The notes under the pieces: model-generated
Told to the model about the DNA's origin: nothing
The model's input: the letters and a program-made list of their open reading frames with translations, nothing else
Database searches by the model: none
In this document: positions 1-38,399 of the stretch, in pieces
How the letters are laid out: each line of letters starts with the position of its first letter
Position numbering within the stretch: position 1 is the first letter of the stretch
Made by a program: the position numbers and the translations under genes
Assembly: GCF_040954835.1 (NCBI RefSeq)
Contig: NC_090706.1
Span: 32,063,148-32,127,147, forward strand
Reading direction: 5' to 3'
Length of the DNA: 64,000 nt
From: Lepisosteus oculatus
Taxonomy: Eukaryota; Chordata; Actinopteri; Semionotiformes; Lepisosteidae

Positions 1-532
1 AGGGGGGGTTTGGCTGTTGAGCTTTGATCTTGGAAATTAGCCTGATGGCTGAAGAAGGCACAACATCCAAAACGTTGTTTTTTCTACCGTTCGGCATGAA
101 ATTGACCTGTACTTGTTCCTTTGCTGCCCGCACACTGATGCAGCTCCCCACTCGAACCTCTCCAGTGTTTTTAAAAGTGGTAGGAATTCAAAGCATGTAA
201 AGTACTTCAAAATAGATTGATTTATTCAGTGGTTTTTGTTTTTCTTACTCTGTTCTACTAAAGATTTATGGTTACTGGTTTCTTAAAGTGGTTTCCTAGA
301 AGCTACAACTATGAACTTTTTAATACTTAAGTACTTTTAATAATTCAGACTACCCTTATCCCTTTTAAAATAACAACCTGTTAATTGAAAGGCACAAAGA
401 GGAACCTCTGCTTTCTTGACATTTGAATATTTACAAAAATGTTTATTTTAAGTCCTTTTACTAAGCAAAATAATAAATTACTCCCTTCTAAAAAACACTG
501 TGGTCTTGCTCCTGGGTGAGCAATGTTGTCAT

Positions 533-600
533 GCGGTTTCCATGGAAAGGACTGTTACTATGGTGTCTCCATGGAGAGTGTGTTGTTGCTATGGTATTGC
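533..600. promoter_or_regulatory. Cluster of RFX X-box-like palindromes
   Basis: Several imperfect palindromes centred on CATGG or TATGG lie within 70 bases: TTCCATGGAA (about 538-547), GTTACTATGGTGTC (554-567), TCTCCATGGAGA (566-577) and GTTGCTATGGTATTGC (585-600). They resemble the RFX dimer consensus GTNRCC-N(0-3)-RGYAAC. Function is inferred from motif form only. Confidence 0.3.
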
Positions 601-1654
601 CTAGAATATGGAAGGACATCATTTATTACTGTCAGTGTGCTAGCAGTAACGGAAATCTTATTGCAATGTGGATTTTACTGTTTCCATAGTGTATTGTTTT
701 TAGAAAATGTATATTCCCTAACAGAAAAATGCTACTGAACAATTAATCTCCTAGACATGTGGCCTGCATTGGTTATGGGGGTGTGGGGGTCCAAAAGTAG
801 ATAACATTTCTCTCTGCAACACTTTGCATCATTAATATTGCATGTAGTTTGGTTTGCTTCAGGAAATTAAGGCTTGCAGTTGAGCTGTCTAGAACTTTTG
901 TTTTTGTAAATTCTGAAGGTTTAGGCATCTACTCTTCTGTTATTGCAGCTGTAAAAATTAATATTCTGTGAATATCTTGGATATGAATTATCCCATAGCT
1001 TAGTTATTTCAGTAAGTCTTACCATAAGCCTTTTATGAATTTATATTTTTGTAAAAACTCATTGAATGTGCCTACAGTATCTCATCAAATATCTAATTAC
1101 ATTTCACCTTTGGGGATAACAAGTATCTGACGGAAAAAGCATTCATTCTGTAAAGTGTATGCGGTACTGAAGCCTTCTAAAAAATCAAAATGTTATAGTA
1201 AAGCAATGTGGTAGACGCAAGTTTTGAGTGCTAGTCATTTCCAGGACAGAGCATGTATCAGTAACACAGTAATGACAGTCAGCTGGCCATTTGTTTTTTT
1301 TTTTGTGAGGTGTAGGAATCACTGCTGCAACATTCGAGGTGCTTATCTGAAACCAGTGTACTTCTACCTGGCCAGTTTCAGGTCCTTTGTTGTTGCAGTT
1401 TCTACGACAGCAGAAGTTGGAAACTGAAATGCCGGAAAGCCATTTCATTTGAAGTAACACCATTTCGATCTTTATTTTCTCTCTTGCATCAATAATAGCT
1501 ATTAGGTGTGCAATTAACTGGCCAAACAGCTTTCGCTCAGGTGATGTCTGTGGCATGGGATGCGTCTCAACAGAAAAACAAAGCAGAAAGCAAGCCGCTG
1601 TTCTGTGCTAAGTATATCTGAACCTTGTGTGTAAATAATTGTATTGCGGATTTT

Positions 1655-1960
1655 TAGGGAAAACGAGGTGACCTGCTGGTGTGGCTGTTGGTGGTTCTGT
1701 GCATACCTCCTAGGCACCAGTCTTAAATCCAACCAGGGTGCCTGCTGTATGGAGTTTCCATGTTCTCCCTGTGTTCGTATGGGTTTCCTTTTGGAGCTTA
1801 GGCTTCCTGCCATCTCCCAAAAGTATGCCAGCTAGGTTAATGGGAGCCTTGAAATTGTGTAGCCCTCATCTCCACGGTGTAGCCCTGGTGCTTGTGCTCT
1901 GTGCTCAGTAGAAACGCATGCATGTGTTGCTGTCTCTCTCTCTCCAGGGATAATCGGGTT
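1655..1960 (+). repeat. Degraded tRNA-derived fish SINE
   Basis: The stretch around 1750-1800 reads as the common fish SINE body (GGAGTTTCCATGTTCTCCCT, then a TGGGTTTCC stretch), as in the cleaner copy at 28.1 kb. Both ends are worn. Short open frames here are not genes. Confidence 0.55.
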
Positions 1961-4900
1961 TCTGCCTTGAAAATGGAATTTTAAGGGAAAGGACTCTTTC
2001 ATTTCTTGGTGAATTGAATGCCAGATAATTAGAGGCTGCACGTATTGCGTCGATTTGTTTCTAAACAAAATTTAAACAAAAGAAGATGACCTTACCTTTA
2101 GATAAGGGGGAGAGGTAGTGAACAAAATAATGAATTCTGCTTCTTATTAATGTGCTTTGACATATCGATGTCATATTCTTTTTCAGGGGAAACATGCCTC
2201 TTGTTCAATTTTTTATTTTTAAAGCAATTTCATTCAAATCCTTTAAAGTGCTTTTGAATGCAAATACACAGATGAGTCTTGGCATGCCTGTATGACTTTC
2301 CTAGTCCCAACAAAGCATGATATAAAATTGTTTTATCAGCCTAAATATTTTATTGTGGAAACAGCTTAACATATTCATAGCTAAATTCATAATTCACTAG
2401 CTGCAAATTCTTCTTGTTTTTGTTCCACCTTAAGTCTTAATAAACTGAACTGAATCATTTATGGACTGATATGGTGAAGTTACCACTTGAGGATTTAAAT
2501 ATTTCCTATTAAATCAGTAGGACTGTGGTACTCAAGGTTCAAAATTGTTCTAACTTGTTGTAGTGATGATGATGAGTAATTGAGTGTTCCATTAATTAAA
2601 CACATTTAACCTTTTTAAAGATATGACTTAAATGCCTATAAAAAAAAGTAAATGTTAAAGAACATCTACAAAGATACTTACATTTGTAATATCCTATGGG
2701 CATACTACATCACTAACTCTTAGCATGTTGTGACAAAGCCCAACTCAAAATTGCACCTGCAAGGAATGAGATAGAAATTAATTTGAAGTGCGAATCCTTT
2801 GAAAGGCACTGTAATGCCAAGGTGTTATGTGAGAATCCTATTTTTTTTTCTCCAGTGGTTCTACATTTTTCTGTTGGTATCCTAAAAGCATCATTTAAAG
2901 CCTAGCTTCTAAATGCAATGCAAGGCACATGCAATACACTGTAAGTAAAGCTATCACACAATCTAAAATGGATCAGCAATATTTTTTATATAATCTCAGA
3001 GGACTCGGTATTCAGGTGCATCTATCAGAATGTTAACAATAACTTTGCTCTTCTGTTAGTCATCTGAACGATTAAAGAATTTCCATGTGTCTTTGTAGGA
3101 CTACAGCTACACTGGATACATTTCCTAATCTAGTCTTTCCTTTTCAGTTGTCACCTGAACGGTTAACGCATCGAGTGATTATTTTTTGTTGTGCATTAAA
3201 ATTCAGTATGTTCTCTGCATACAGTGTTCTAAGTACATAGAGAATTTTATGCTTGCTTTGTACAGCTCCAGTTGAGATCCTTTTCGTCTTATTCTTCAGG
3301 CTGCTTCTTTATCAAAAAGCAACATCATTTAACGGTATGGAGCAACATACATACGGCATTTGAAGTAATAAATTCCACTGAGATGGTATTCCATAAACAA
3401 ATTTGTTACCAGTAACACCTGTATAGCACTTTTCCTCTTAAACCCTAACCCATTTTAGAAACGGCATTTCACATTTATTGAGGTCAAAAGAAATAGATAC
3501 AGTTTTGTGGTGGTAAAGAGGACACCTTTGAAGAATTTATCTTGAATGGGTATTCTGATTTTATTTGTAAATTTTGTCTTGTCTTTACATTAAGACATAG
3601 GCTGCCCCAGAAATCAAAAATCACTTTTTTTAGATGACAATCACGTCTTGCGAACCAGTCTTTGTCCTTCTCTTTGTCTTTACAGAATGGGACTGAAATG
3701 ACAGGTATTGAATGTGTGGGGGGGTGGGCAGCACAGCTAACATCCAGTATTACTTCCTGGCAACCCCCTGTGGAATTCTTTCTAGCTTTGTTTCACTTCA
3801 TAAAACATTTTTTCCTCAAATTCCAGTGGGGATATTGGATACCTTGCATTGACTGTAGCTAACTAAAGGCAACAGCCCAAGAAGTATCGATTTCACGTGC
3901 TACAGCAATAAACTTTTGAAGTGATAAAATGCTCCCCCCCTCCCACCATCCCTTTTTTATATTTACTTGGAGTGTTTTTTTCCTACTTTGCTTTTCTCTT
4001 TCCCCTTGGAGCTCTTAGTTTTTTTTCTCTGTGTCCTTAAGTCTGTATCAGATTACTATGAGGAACTGCTCATATTACATTTCAGACTTGCTATAGCTTG
4101 CCATTCACCCACACCTCAAAGCAAACTCAATCTTTATGTCTCTCCTACTTTCTGAAGGACTACAGTAGCTTTTTTTTATGGGATTGCAGTCAGCTGTTTA
4201 ATGACTTAGGTTGTAGGTTTCCGTCTGTTGAAACAAGGTTGAAGAAAATTTACTGCCAGAAAGTAAGCACGCTAGATAGAAGTTAACAAGGAATTACAAG
4301 TTTAGCTTGTTCCTTCATTTTTGCCGTTTCTTCCATGATACACTTTTTGCTGGTTTTGCCCAACAGTGTTCAGCTCATTAAAAGTTGTACGTACGGATGA
4401 GTGATACTAATGATCTTATTCAGGTGCAACTGAGTTTACAATGGGTTCAATAAATAATGGTTCTAGACATGCAGCATGCTGGATAAATTTAGAGTAATAT
4501 GGGGGTTTCAGCCAGCAAAGTTAAAGCTTTCCTTCACAGTATCACATTAGCATCCAGCACCTTGCTTTCTTTGTTGAAAAAGATCATTTGCAGGTAGATT
4601 GCCTCTTCTCTTTTTCACTCAGCATTTCCAGATTTTTTTTCTTCTCTTGTGAGAAAGAAGAATATCCTAGTTTAATTGTAAGAGAACTTATTCCACCATG
4701 AATAAGGAGGTTCATTACAACTCAGGGAAGGGATTCTCTACTGACAGATTTCACGCTTTTGTCCTTTGAGATCTCAATAGATCCAAAGAAACATGTATAT
4801 TCTGCTGTGAAAATAAAGTTCCTGCCTTTCAAATACACTTCCAGTTCTTAATTTATTATTCTTGCATGAATACATACATTTCTATACAGAAATAATTACT

Positions 4901-6211
4901 GCATTTTGGTTACAGCACTATTTCTTTATGCTTACCCTGATAGTTTTCTTTTCCTTTTCATTTTACACATTGCTCTCACGCATCACCATGAAGCTGTACT
5001 TTTAGAGATGAAGAGATTTTGTACCTTTGAAGTTAATAAGCGGGTATGAAGATCATTTTTTAAAACCTTTCCTGGTCAATATGAGTAGTTAGTATTATGG
5101 GGTAAATGTAACATTGCCTTTAGAAACATTACACGTTTTGTCTTAATATTCCGCAACATTTTAGCCTTATGCTATATCAGGAGACTGTGGAGGATACTTT
5201 TTTTTATTTTACACTTTGCTGCTTTGAGTAGGTTTTAAAAAGTAGTAAAAATCAAAGGGGTAATTGCCATCTTTCAAAATTTGTTGAAATCTGATTTGAA
5301 GTGCCTCTTACAATACTCATTTTATGGCTTGTAATTCTAGGTCTCTGGTTATGTCAAGAGCATTGATATAATTGTAGTAGATGCTACTGTTGCTATTTAC
5401 AGTGAACAGGTTTTCCTCTGGGAAGGCTTTGACCCTGGTGAATATCTGTGCCTGGGTGCTTTTGTAAGGATCATTTACAGTATACAGAACATCAAAAGAA
5501 AGGTATTGCCCTGTCTATGCATGATCTGTGCGTTTTGGGTATTGATTTAAATATTTTAGCATCATTTTGATTGATTGATCATTCATGACTTGTTGTTACA
5601 CATGTCCTTGTAGCATAAGCATAAAATCTCCTCATTAATGAGACAGTAGACTGGGGACAGGAGATGAGTTGTTTAGACCACCCTGCTGGTTGTCCATTAA
5701 TGTGGCTTACATATTCAGCACAATCCACTAATTGTTCCTTAGAACATTATTTTTGTTTTAGCAGGTTTTCTGGCAAGAGGAGAATGTGACAGTTATGCTG
5801 AGCGCTTACTCATCGTGATCATTTATGTTGTGACCTGGGATAATGTAGGCATTTCGTTAGGGGTTAGAGACCCGTGGACAGACACATGGCAAATGTGATG
5901 AAAAGTGTGTGACGCAAACGTATTGCATCCAACAGTAGACATGCATTCTACTAGCTTCTGACTTTCACAGTTGATGACTGTTGATGTTAATCATCAGAAT
6001 AAATGTAACAATGTCACATCTATTCGAAATGCACCTGCTATGAAAGTTATTTTTGCGATGGGTTTGTGGATTTGCTTAAGTTGTAAGTGATAAGTTTCTT
6101 TTCATGTTCAGTGTATGTGATGGAGACTATTCTTTACACGGTCTTATTAAAAGTCATAATGTGACTTGTCCAGGTAAGGAATGATAAAAGATGGCAATGT
6201 AGGGAAGAAAG

Positions 6212-6490
6212 GGGCGGTGCAGTGGCTCTGTGGCTCAGGATCTGCACCTGTGGCTGGAAGGTTGCCGGTTCAAATCCCGTGGCCGGCAGAGGAATCCTAC
6301 TCCGTTGGGCCCCTGAGCAAGGCCCTTAACCCTAACTGCTCCAGGGGCGCCGTACAATGGCAGACCCTGCGCTCTGACCCCGAGCTTCTCTCCCTGCCTG
6401 TGTGTCTGTGTCTCCATGGAGAAAAGCTGGGGTATGCGAAAAGACGAATTCCTAATGCAAGAAATTGTATAGGGCTAATAAAGAAACATT
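6212..6490 (+). repeat. tRNA-derived SINE
   Basis: A tRNA-like head carries a B-box-like GGTTCAAATCC (6267-6277). A GC-rich body follows (GGGCCCCTGAGCAAGGCCC), and the element ends in an AT-rich tail with AATAAAG near 6476-6484. Its GC content stands out against the neighbouring intron. The 103-residue open frame across it is an artefact of the repeat. Confidence 0.8.
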
Positions 6491-6536
6491 AGGAAAATAT
6501 GCTAAACCTTGATCATTCTTCTTATTTTATTTCCAG

Positions 6537-6909
6537 ATCACCAGGACATGAAAACCCCGTAATGCTTTGGCGATGACCTGCAGAAATAGCCTCAAGATCC
6601 TGTGGCTGGTTGGATTCTACAGTTACCTCCTGGATCTAACTGCAGATAACCATCAAACAAGCCTTTCTAAAAAATCTGCAAGGAAATCAAGAACTTAGGA
6701 AGTGTGGGGGTTGGGGGCGAAAACAGAGGCACATAAAATTTGCACCAAAGCTGATGATTTACCATTCCGATATAAAATCCACCATCCGTCTGCAATGGTG
6801 ACATGAAAAGCATGCGGTGGGGTGAGCTGTATCTTCATGTTTTTCTAAGTTGCTGCTGCTGCTGGGTGTTGTTTACCCCTTTTTAAAGACCGCGCAGGAG
6901 AGCAGGAGC
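6537..6909 (+). other. NDST1: NDST1 5' UTR part of the first coding exon
   Basis: This is the sequence between the acceptor at 6535-6536 and the initiator ATG at 6910. It holds eight upstream ATGs (6548, 6562, 6573, 6754, 6795, 6803, 6812, 6837). The first makes a four-codon open frame. The one at 6754 is in frame with the gene but stops before 6910. A leader this rich in uATGs fits published reports that NDST mRNAs have long structured leaders translated by unusual initiation. The exact exon start is inferred from the acceptor alone. Confidence 0.65.
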
Positions 6910-31771
<24,862 letters not shown>

Positions 31772-34700
31772 CAAGGATGGTGACAGAAGCTCAGAAGGGT
31801 GGGTAATGGACTCGCGTGCTGATCTGCCTGACTAGACGGGAACGAAGCAAGACGACGAGGCAACGCCGAGGACTGGCCAGAGGCCCCAGCTTGGTGTCCA
31901 CACTGTGGGCCGCAGGAGGAGCAACGAGAGGGAGAGAGAGCAACCGGCGAACAGCCCGAGAACTCGGTCGTACTTCTACCATTGTAGAGCTGCGACCCTC
32001 CTCCTCCTCCTCTTCCTCAGCTCGTGAAGTAGGAGCGGTGGACAAGACACACGTACTAACAAACTGTACAGCGCAGGAACCGGCGAGACAAAGGTGGGCG
32101 GACAAGGTTACATCTTCCAACCTGAATTGTCCACTTTGCTCTTTTTCGGTCTGCAGAGCGACTGAGTCTTCATCCCTGGAGTGCCAGCCTAGCAAATACA
32201 CTAGCCATTAAGGATCTACAAGTGCCAGGATGGAAATTCATTCCCTGTTAATGTTGACTACATGAGTTGTTCTTATTTTTTTAAATTTCTTTTATTTTTA
32301 CTTTAAACCATTGTTTTTTAAACTGGTATAGCCTTAATAGGCTACAGGTACAGTACCTTAAGAGTATTCAGGTAACTGGAGAACAAAGGTGGTTAGGTCT
32401 TTTTTTTCTTATTTAAAAAAAAATAAACTGGCTTTTTTAAAAAATGTATAGCAACGATCAGCACAATGTGAAATGGGATATTCAAAAATTTGGGTTTTTA
32501 AAAATGAAAATATTTTTTATTACAGAGTATTAAAAAAGGAAAACAAAGCTGCATGTCTTAAAGTAATCCAGAACGGTGATACTGCAAGGAGAGACAGACT
32601 GGACAGACTGGGCAGACTGGATAATGAAACGACAAAATAATCAATTTGTTGACAGTGATTTTTTGTAATGGATTAATGGATTTTGTTATTGAGCCACTGA
32701 TATTTGGGACTGCCCCAGTCTGAAGGCACAAAATGGACTATAGAGTCATTGTGGGCACTGAACTGTAAATATATAGAGATTATTAATATGCCTCCAGTGA
32801 AAGTCGGGTGCAGTACTCATAGCTTGTCTTCAAGATACAAGTGCCATGATAGGAGTCCAATTATTTTTTGTAGCTGGAGACCAAAAACAAACCATATCTT
32901 CCTTTGTCAGCCTCCTGATTTCAGTTCCACTGGGCCACAAAACAAATGTAGTAAAGTTACCCAAGTTTCATTCACTGTAATGTTGGTATAATAATAGGAA
33001 AGGAGTCCCAGTTAGGATCTTTGAAAATTAAATTACTACCTCAGTAACTTAAATTGAACTTAAATTAAAAGTCAAGGATATCCAGTAACTGGCTAGTTAC
33101 ATTTGTTAGGTGTAATCATCTCTGTACTGGCATTGCACACTTTAGCATCTGCCTGTTTTTCTTAGCTGCTACATATACATATGTGTAGATCATGCTACAG
33201 ATATCTTTTATTACTGTCTGTAAACTGATAAAATTATTAATGATTTTATAAACCGTTATTAAAACCCCCAAATGTTAGTATTAGGTACTGTATATGGTTT
33301 AGGTTCAGGTCAGGTAACATATGGCTAATCTACAATGCAGGCTGGTTCTCATCACACTCATGCCATTCTATTAATAATTGATAAAATGTCAGAATGCCAA
33401 TGGCAACCCCTTATCTAGCATTGTGAGCTCTGTGTGTGAATATATATATATAGTCTTAGGTTATATATTGTCTAACCTATGTAATCAGGGGTCTTTCAAG
33501 ATGAAAGTGCATCTTCATTTAGCCTCATAAAACAGACCTCACACAGTATTCTCAAGCTTGAATGATTTGCCTTGTAATTCTATTCGTTGAGGAAAATGCA
33601 TGCAGTTTATTGGCCAAAATTTAAAATAAAAAGTATTGCTCTGTGCCATCTCATAATAGTGATGACATCAGAATACAGGAAATTATATCAGCAAGGGTTT
33701 CTTACATCTTTACTTTCAGCTACAAAATGAGGGCTTAAAACTTTTCTTTTAGGAGAGCCATCTAGAGATTTCCGAGATGATCCTCGAGTTCAGAGCTATT
33801 CGTTACAACTGTTCCTACAGGAGCCAAAAGTTGATTCCGGGATTTGGTTATAATCAAAAAGTCAAAAAAGAAACAGTAGCTCATCAGGCCTATCTGCGGG
33901 ACCTTGAAAAAATCACACAACTGATATAAAAAATTGAGTATTTTATATGATTTGTGCCATAGATTCTGACAGACTCTGTCTGCGCTAGCTGTGACACTCG
34001 GTTCACTACAGTCACTGCCAAGACCAGCATAAAGTGTAACTTTAAGAACGATTTCAGGGATTCTTACCATAGACATTAATCTATACAGTCTTTAAGAATG
34101 AGGTCCTATGTATTCAGTACTAGAATTTAAAATGGGCCCATCTTGCCAAACAAAGACAGATCAGCATTACAAGTTTTCTTTATTACTTTCTATAATTATC
34201 ACTTTTTTTCTGTTGCAGTTTTCCTTTTTGTGCAAATTGCTTATTTGCTTCAAACACAATCTCCCCAATCAAGAACATATTTCCCCCACTCCACTCAGTA
34301 CCCTCTCACCCATCCAGTGGTTGTTTTTCTTTAAACAGAACTGCTAATGTACAGCATATCCTCTTTGAAGTTCAGTTAATTACCCATGAATGCGATTTCT
34401 AGAGGGCTGTTGTCACTGATGTCAGATATAGAGAACACAAAGGCCTGATAGGTTATGTGTAATAAGCCCACCAAAGGCAGTTATACCTTAAATTATAGCA
34501 GAAAAGGAAACTGTTCTGAACAAAGCACATTAGCCTAATGACCAGCTTCTACAAGCCCAGTTTTGTGCATTTCAGAATGGTTTTCTCATTCATTCACCAA
34601 GATAATTCTAGCTCGCATGTAAGCCTGCAGTGCTACTGTACGTCTTGTTGCAAGTTGCCTTCATGACAATTAACAGAGAGATGTTTTGCAGAATGTGCTT

Positions 34701-37700
34701 CCACGGAACCACTCAAGTGTTTTCCTTTCTTAATTTCACTCATTTCTGTCGCCTCACAGTGAGAATAAACTTGGCAGCACTTAGCCGGGCTAATTTAGGT
34801 AATTGGTTCCCTGCAGTTAAGAGTAAATTGCATTGCAGATTGCTATGCCACTCACAGTAATGTACTCCTTGGAGTAACAGTTGTGATGCACTATGAAGTG
34901 ACAGATCTGGAAAAAGAAACTAGGCAGTCTATAGTAGACGTTAGTTTGTGACTGAAGGAGAGTATTCATTTTGCTCACCCCATAATCCCATTGTTCTGTT
35001 CACATTGATTCGGCCTTGCTTCCATTAAGTGTGACTTACGAATGTAAATGTAGCTGAAGTGCCTTGAATGGCCAGGATTTGTGAATGAAAGTCACTGAAT
35101 GAACACTTAAGGTAATGATTCAAATAATCCACAATGGAGAACTGCTTCTCTTTTAAATCTTAAGTAATATCATTTTGCAGAAAACAGACTTAATATTTTA
35201 ACATGCAAAGATTTTGTTTTTATTGTTATCATTTCATTTGTGATGATGATCCATTTCAGAGCTAATATCTCTAGCTGAAAGACTGCCCTGTTTGGCTCCA
35301 TTTTGAATCTACTAAGTAGAGTTCTGCCAGGAAGAAAGTAGATTATGCAGACAAAATGTGATTGTTCAGCCTGTATATTTTGGCTAACTTAACCACTAAC
35401 TGCAATATAAGTCTGCAACCAGAACAAACTGGACACAACTGGCTGCTTCATATACTAGGAAAGGTTCGGTTTGTACTGAAACATGATTTTTGTCATTGTA
35501 ATTAATGTGTTTGAATAGAACAATAGAGGTTTTTTACTGCAATAGTGCCTGATCTTTATGGGTGAGAGATAATAGTTTTATACAATACAGTTGCTTCAGA
35601 AAAATGCAAACCTGGGGAATGTTTATGGGATGTTTGAACATTTATTCAGATTGTAGCCCTATGTTTTTTTAGCTCTTTGTGTTCCTTTTTGCACCTTCAG
35701 ATATAAATTATGGCAGCTGTTGCCTTGCCAAGAAAACTGGGAAATTTAAGGCTTGATTTTTAAATCAAACCCTCTGGCTTTTTAAAAGTTGAAAGAGCAT
35801 GTAGTAAATGCCCAGTTAAATTAGATTAAGGGTTTCTTTTGAGTTTTTGTACCATCCCACCTTCACTGCCCTTTAAGTTTCATTCTGCTCGATAATATGG
35901 CTGATTTTTACATCCTGTAATTCACCAACCATCTCACAAGTTCTTTTGTGGAAAGTTCATTAGTGTGCTGTCGAAATGTGTGGGCTTATTTATACTCTTC
36001 CTTCATTCACAAATTCATCCAGTTTGATAATGTCGATTATTTCTTTTGTCATCACTTAATGGCTTCCATTGTAGAATGCAATACCTCCTTTATTTAAACT
36101 GCATGAAAGGAAATCCAAACATAAACCCTCAAATCTTATTTGTAATCATCTGATCGTTCTGCAACATTAATGCTTTTAAGTGTTTTTACTTAGGGTGTAA
36201 TGTATTTTAGTGGATTAGAAATAACAGCTTATTGTTATCAGAACCCAGTAAAAGGTATTGCACAGCATTGCCTTTTACAACCACTATACTATAGTAAAAT
36301 AATACTGTGTGCATTATTTTTAATGTTTTTTATGGAAGAATTTGATCACGTATACATTTGGGTATATATAGTTTATATAATATAAGGGTATGTATGTATG
36401 TATTATAGAACCCCCTACAGAAATTTAAAATTACATCCGTGAGCTTAAATCTTCTACTCTATGCCCTCATTTTTTAAATGAAGAATTCATTATCTTACCA
36501 TGTGGCCCAGCTTTGCTCAAAGAGTACATTTATGAAAAATCCTGCTTGTTCTACAAAGATGTTTGAAAATGAAAGGAGGTCTAATTGGATTTCAAGCTGT
36601 AAGAAGTTCAGAAAAGTTAATCTTTCTACAAAGGATTCTAAGCATGTGTTTGGCTGCTTAGTTGAGAGGAGCAATTTTTCCCTTTTCTCTAGTTAATGGC
36701 CGAAAATGAGAAGAAGTGTTTTCAAGGCCTTTCTCGGGCAACTTGGCACCAGATAACCAGTTTGAAAGTGCCTGGAAGTTAAACCTCTCTTTGCTGTATT
36801 ACCGGCCTAATCTGTACGTGCGTTCTTGTGCTGCCCAGAGTCTGACAGGAATTCCTCTTTCCTCTGCTCTTCATGAGTTGGAAATAACACATCCAAGAGT
36901 TCTGAAAAAAATATTTCTTAGGAGCCTGAAATACAACATTGCTGTCGCTAATCAAATTTCAAATGCAGTAGCAAGGGCTGTTGGTAATTAAATATCTCTA
37001 AAAGACACTCATGTTCCTTTCTTTTTTTTTTTGCTTATTGTTTAACATACAATGTTTCAGCCAGGTCTTGTTTAGCATTTCATCAAGGATGGTTTGCTGA
37101 TTCCCCAGTTCTTGTTGGGGAAATGGTTACGTCAGAGTCAAACTTTGGGCAACATCACGTTTCACTTGTTTTAGCAGGGTCCTTACTAAAGATAAAAATA
37201 TTTTCACTATGTATAAAATTACTAATTTCATTGATGTGATAAACTTTGAGGCATTCTTTCTCTGTTGAAAGTCCGGCCTGAGATTACGGTGTTACCACTA
37301 CATTTCAACATCACTCCTCATAAAAAGCTGCTTGTTTTGGTAGGACTTTATTATTTTTATGTTATAAACCATGTCAGAAACACTTTTCTTCCTGTCTTTG
37401 GTGTAATCTTTAATTTATTAAAAGCAACAAGATGTGGCATAGTGATGCTTTATGTGCTAGGACCCTTAAAAACATTTTGTCTCTGGGTTACTGGATAAAA
37501 GAAAAATAAGCTATGCCAAATTCCTGCAGTCTGTCAAGGTATTAAAGAGCGACACATAGGAAACTAGCAGGGCAACCTTTTTTATGCCTATGATTTTTTT
37601 TTAAATCATTCATTGCTTATAATAAATGGTACTGTTAAGCAGGGAAGGGAGACTAAGATATGCGTGCTGGTACTGCAGTGGCAGTTTTGCCGTAGTTTAG

Positions 37701-38393
37701 CGACAATATCAGGACAGGTGTAAATACAATTTCCAGATCATAGATACTGGAGCAACCATGAACTTAATGAAGAGTTTATATTCTTCTAAAACCCACATAC
37801 ATCTGGGTTAGCCCACTAAACACAAATGCCTATTCTCTGTCATCAAGGGGGAAAGTTTAGTTCAAAATCACTAGAACAAGCCTTCAAAACTGTCCTCCTT
37901 ATCAGTGCACTAGAGTGTGCTTTACTTTTTGCACTTTGTGTTACTTCAAAACAAAGTGAAGTATGCAAGAGGTTATAGGCTCCTCCACCTTTAGGACAGT
38001 GGTGAGACGATTCTTATTATGCATCACAAAAGATTAGGTACATTTATGCAGCAGCTCTACCAATGAGAGGTCCAAGGGGAGTGCCAGACTCTCAAGGATA
38101 AGGGGACAGAGGGGGTTTCGGAGGAAAAACGAGATGGAATTAATTCTGGCTGCTGGAACAGACTGCTTTCTGTCCCCATCTTTGAGTTCACATTCCCTAT
38201 GCCCACTGATAGTCCCATTAATCTGCACACTGCCGACTTTGTGTTTCAAAGGTCCTGTATTTTAATGTTGAGTATTAATAATTATAATAATAAATAATGG
38301 TGGTAATAATCACCTGGACTGTACAATCAAAGACTGTAATTGTTGTTAATATTTTTTATTGTGTAACTAATATTTTTGTGATTTTAATTTGCA

Positions 38394-38399
38394 AATAAA
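38394..38399 (+). promoter_or_regulatory. Candidate NDST1 poly(A) signal
   Basis: AATAAA, with a T-rich stretch (CTTTATTTTTTCCTTGTTTT) starting about 11 bases downstream. Confidence 0.4.

Larger units (their letters stand above)
1..6536. other. Upstream/intronic DNA of NDST1, no coding exon seen
   Basis: No coding exon, CpG-rich promoter or RNA gene is recognisable here. The sequence is AT-rich and ends in a good splice acceptor (AG at 6535-6536, after a pyrimidine-rich run). It is therefore best read as the intron that separates an upstream noncoding NDST1 exon from the exon holding the start codon. The first exon and promoter are probably outside the window, although a short noncoding exon inside it cannot be excluded. 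Listed separately are a group of RFX-like palindromes near 0.55 kb, a worn SINE near 1.7-1.9 kb and a tRNA-derived SINE at 6.2-6.5 kb. Confidence 0.6.

Noticed and set aside
6181..6492. 103-residue open frame on the + strand
   Set aside because: It coincides with the tRNA-derived SINE, so it is repeat sequence rather than a gene.
6850..6909. Upstream extension of NDST1 by 20 codons from a TTG
   Set aside because: It needs a non-ATG start, and the ATG at 6910 matches the family's N-terminus.
31791..32211. Overlapping open frames of 131 and 136 residues on opposite strands
   Set aside because: They lie directly after the NDST1 stop in a GC-rich UTR with TCC/GAG repeats. Composition is low-complexity (Ser or Glu runs) and neither resembles a protein family.
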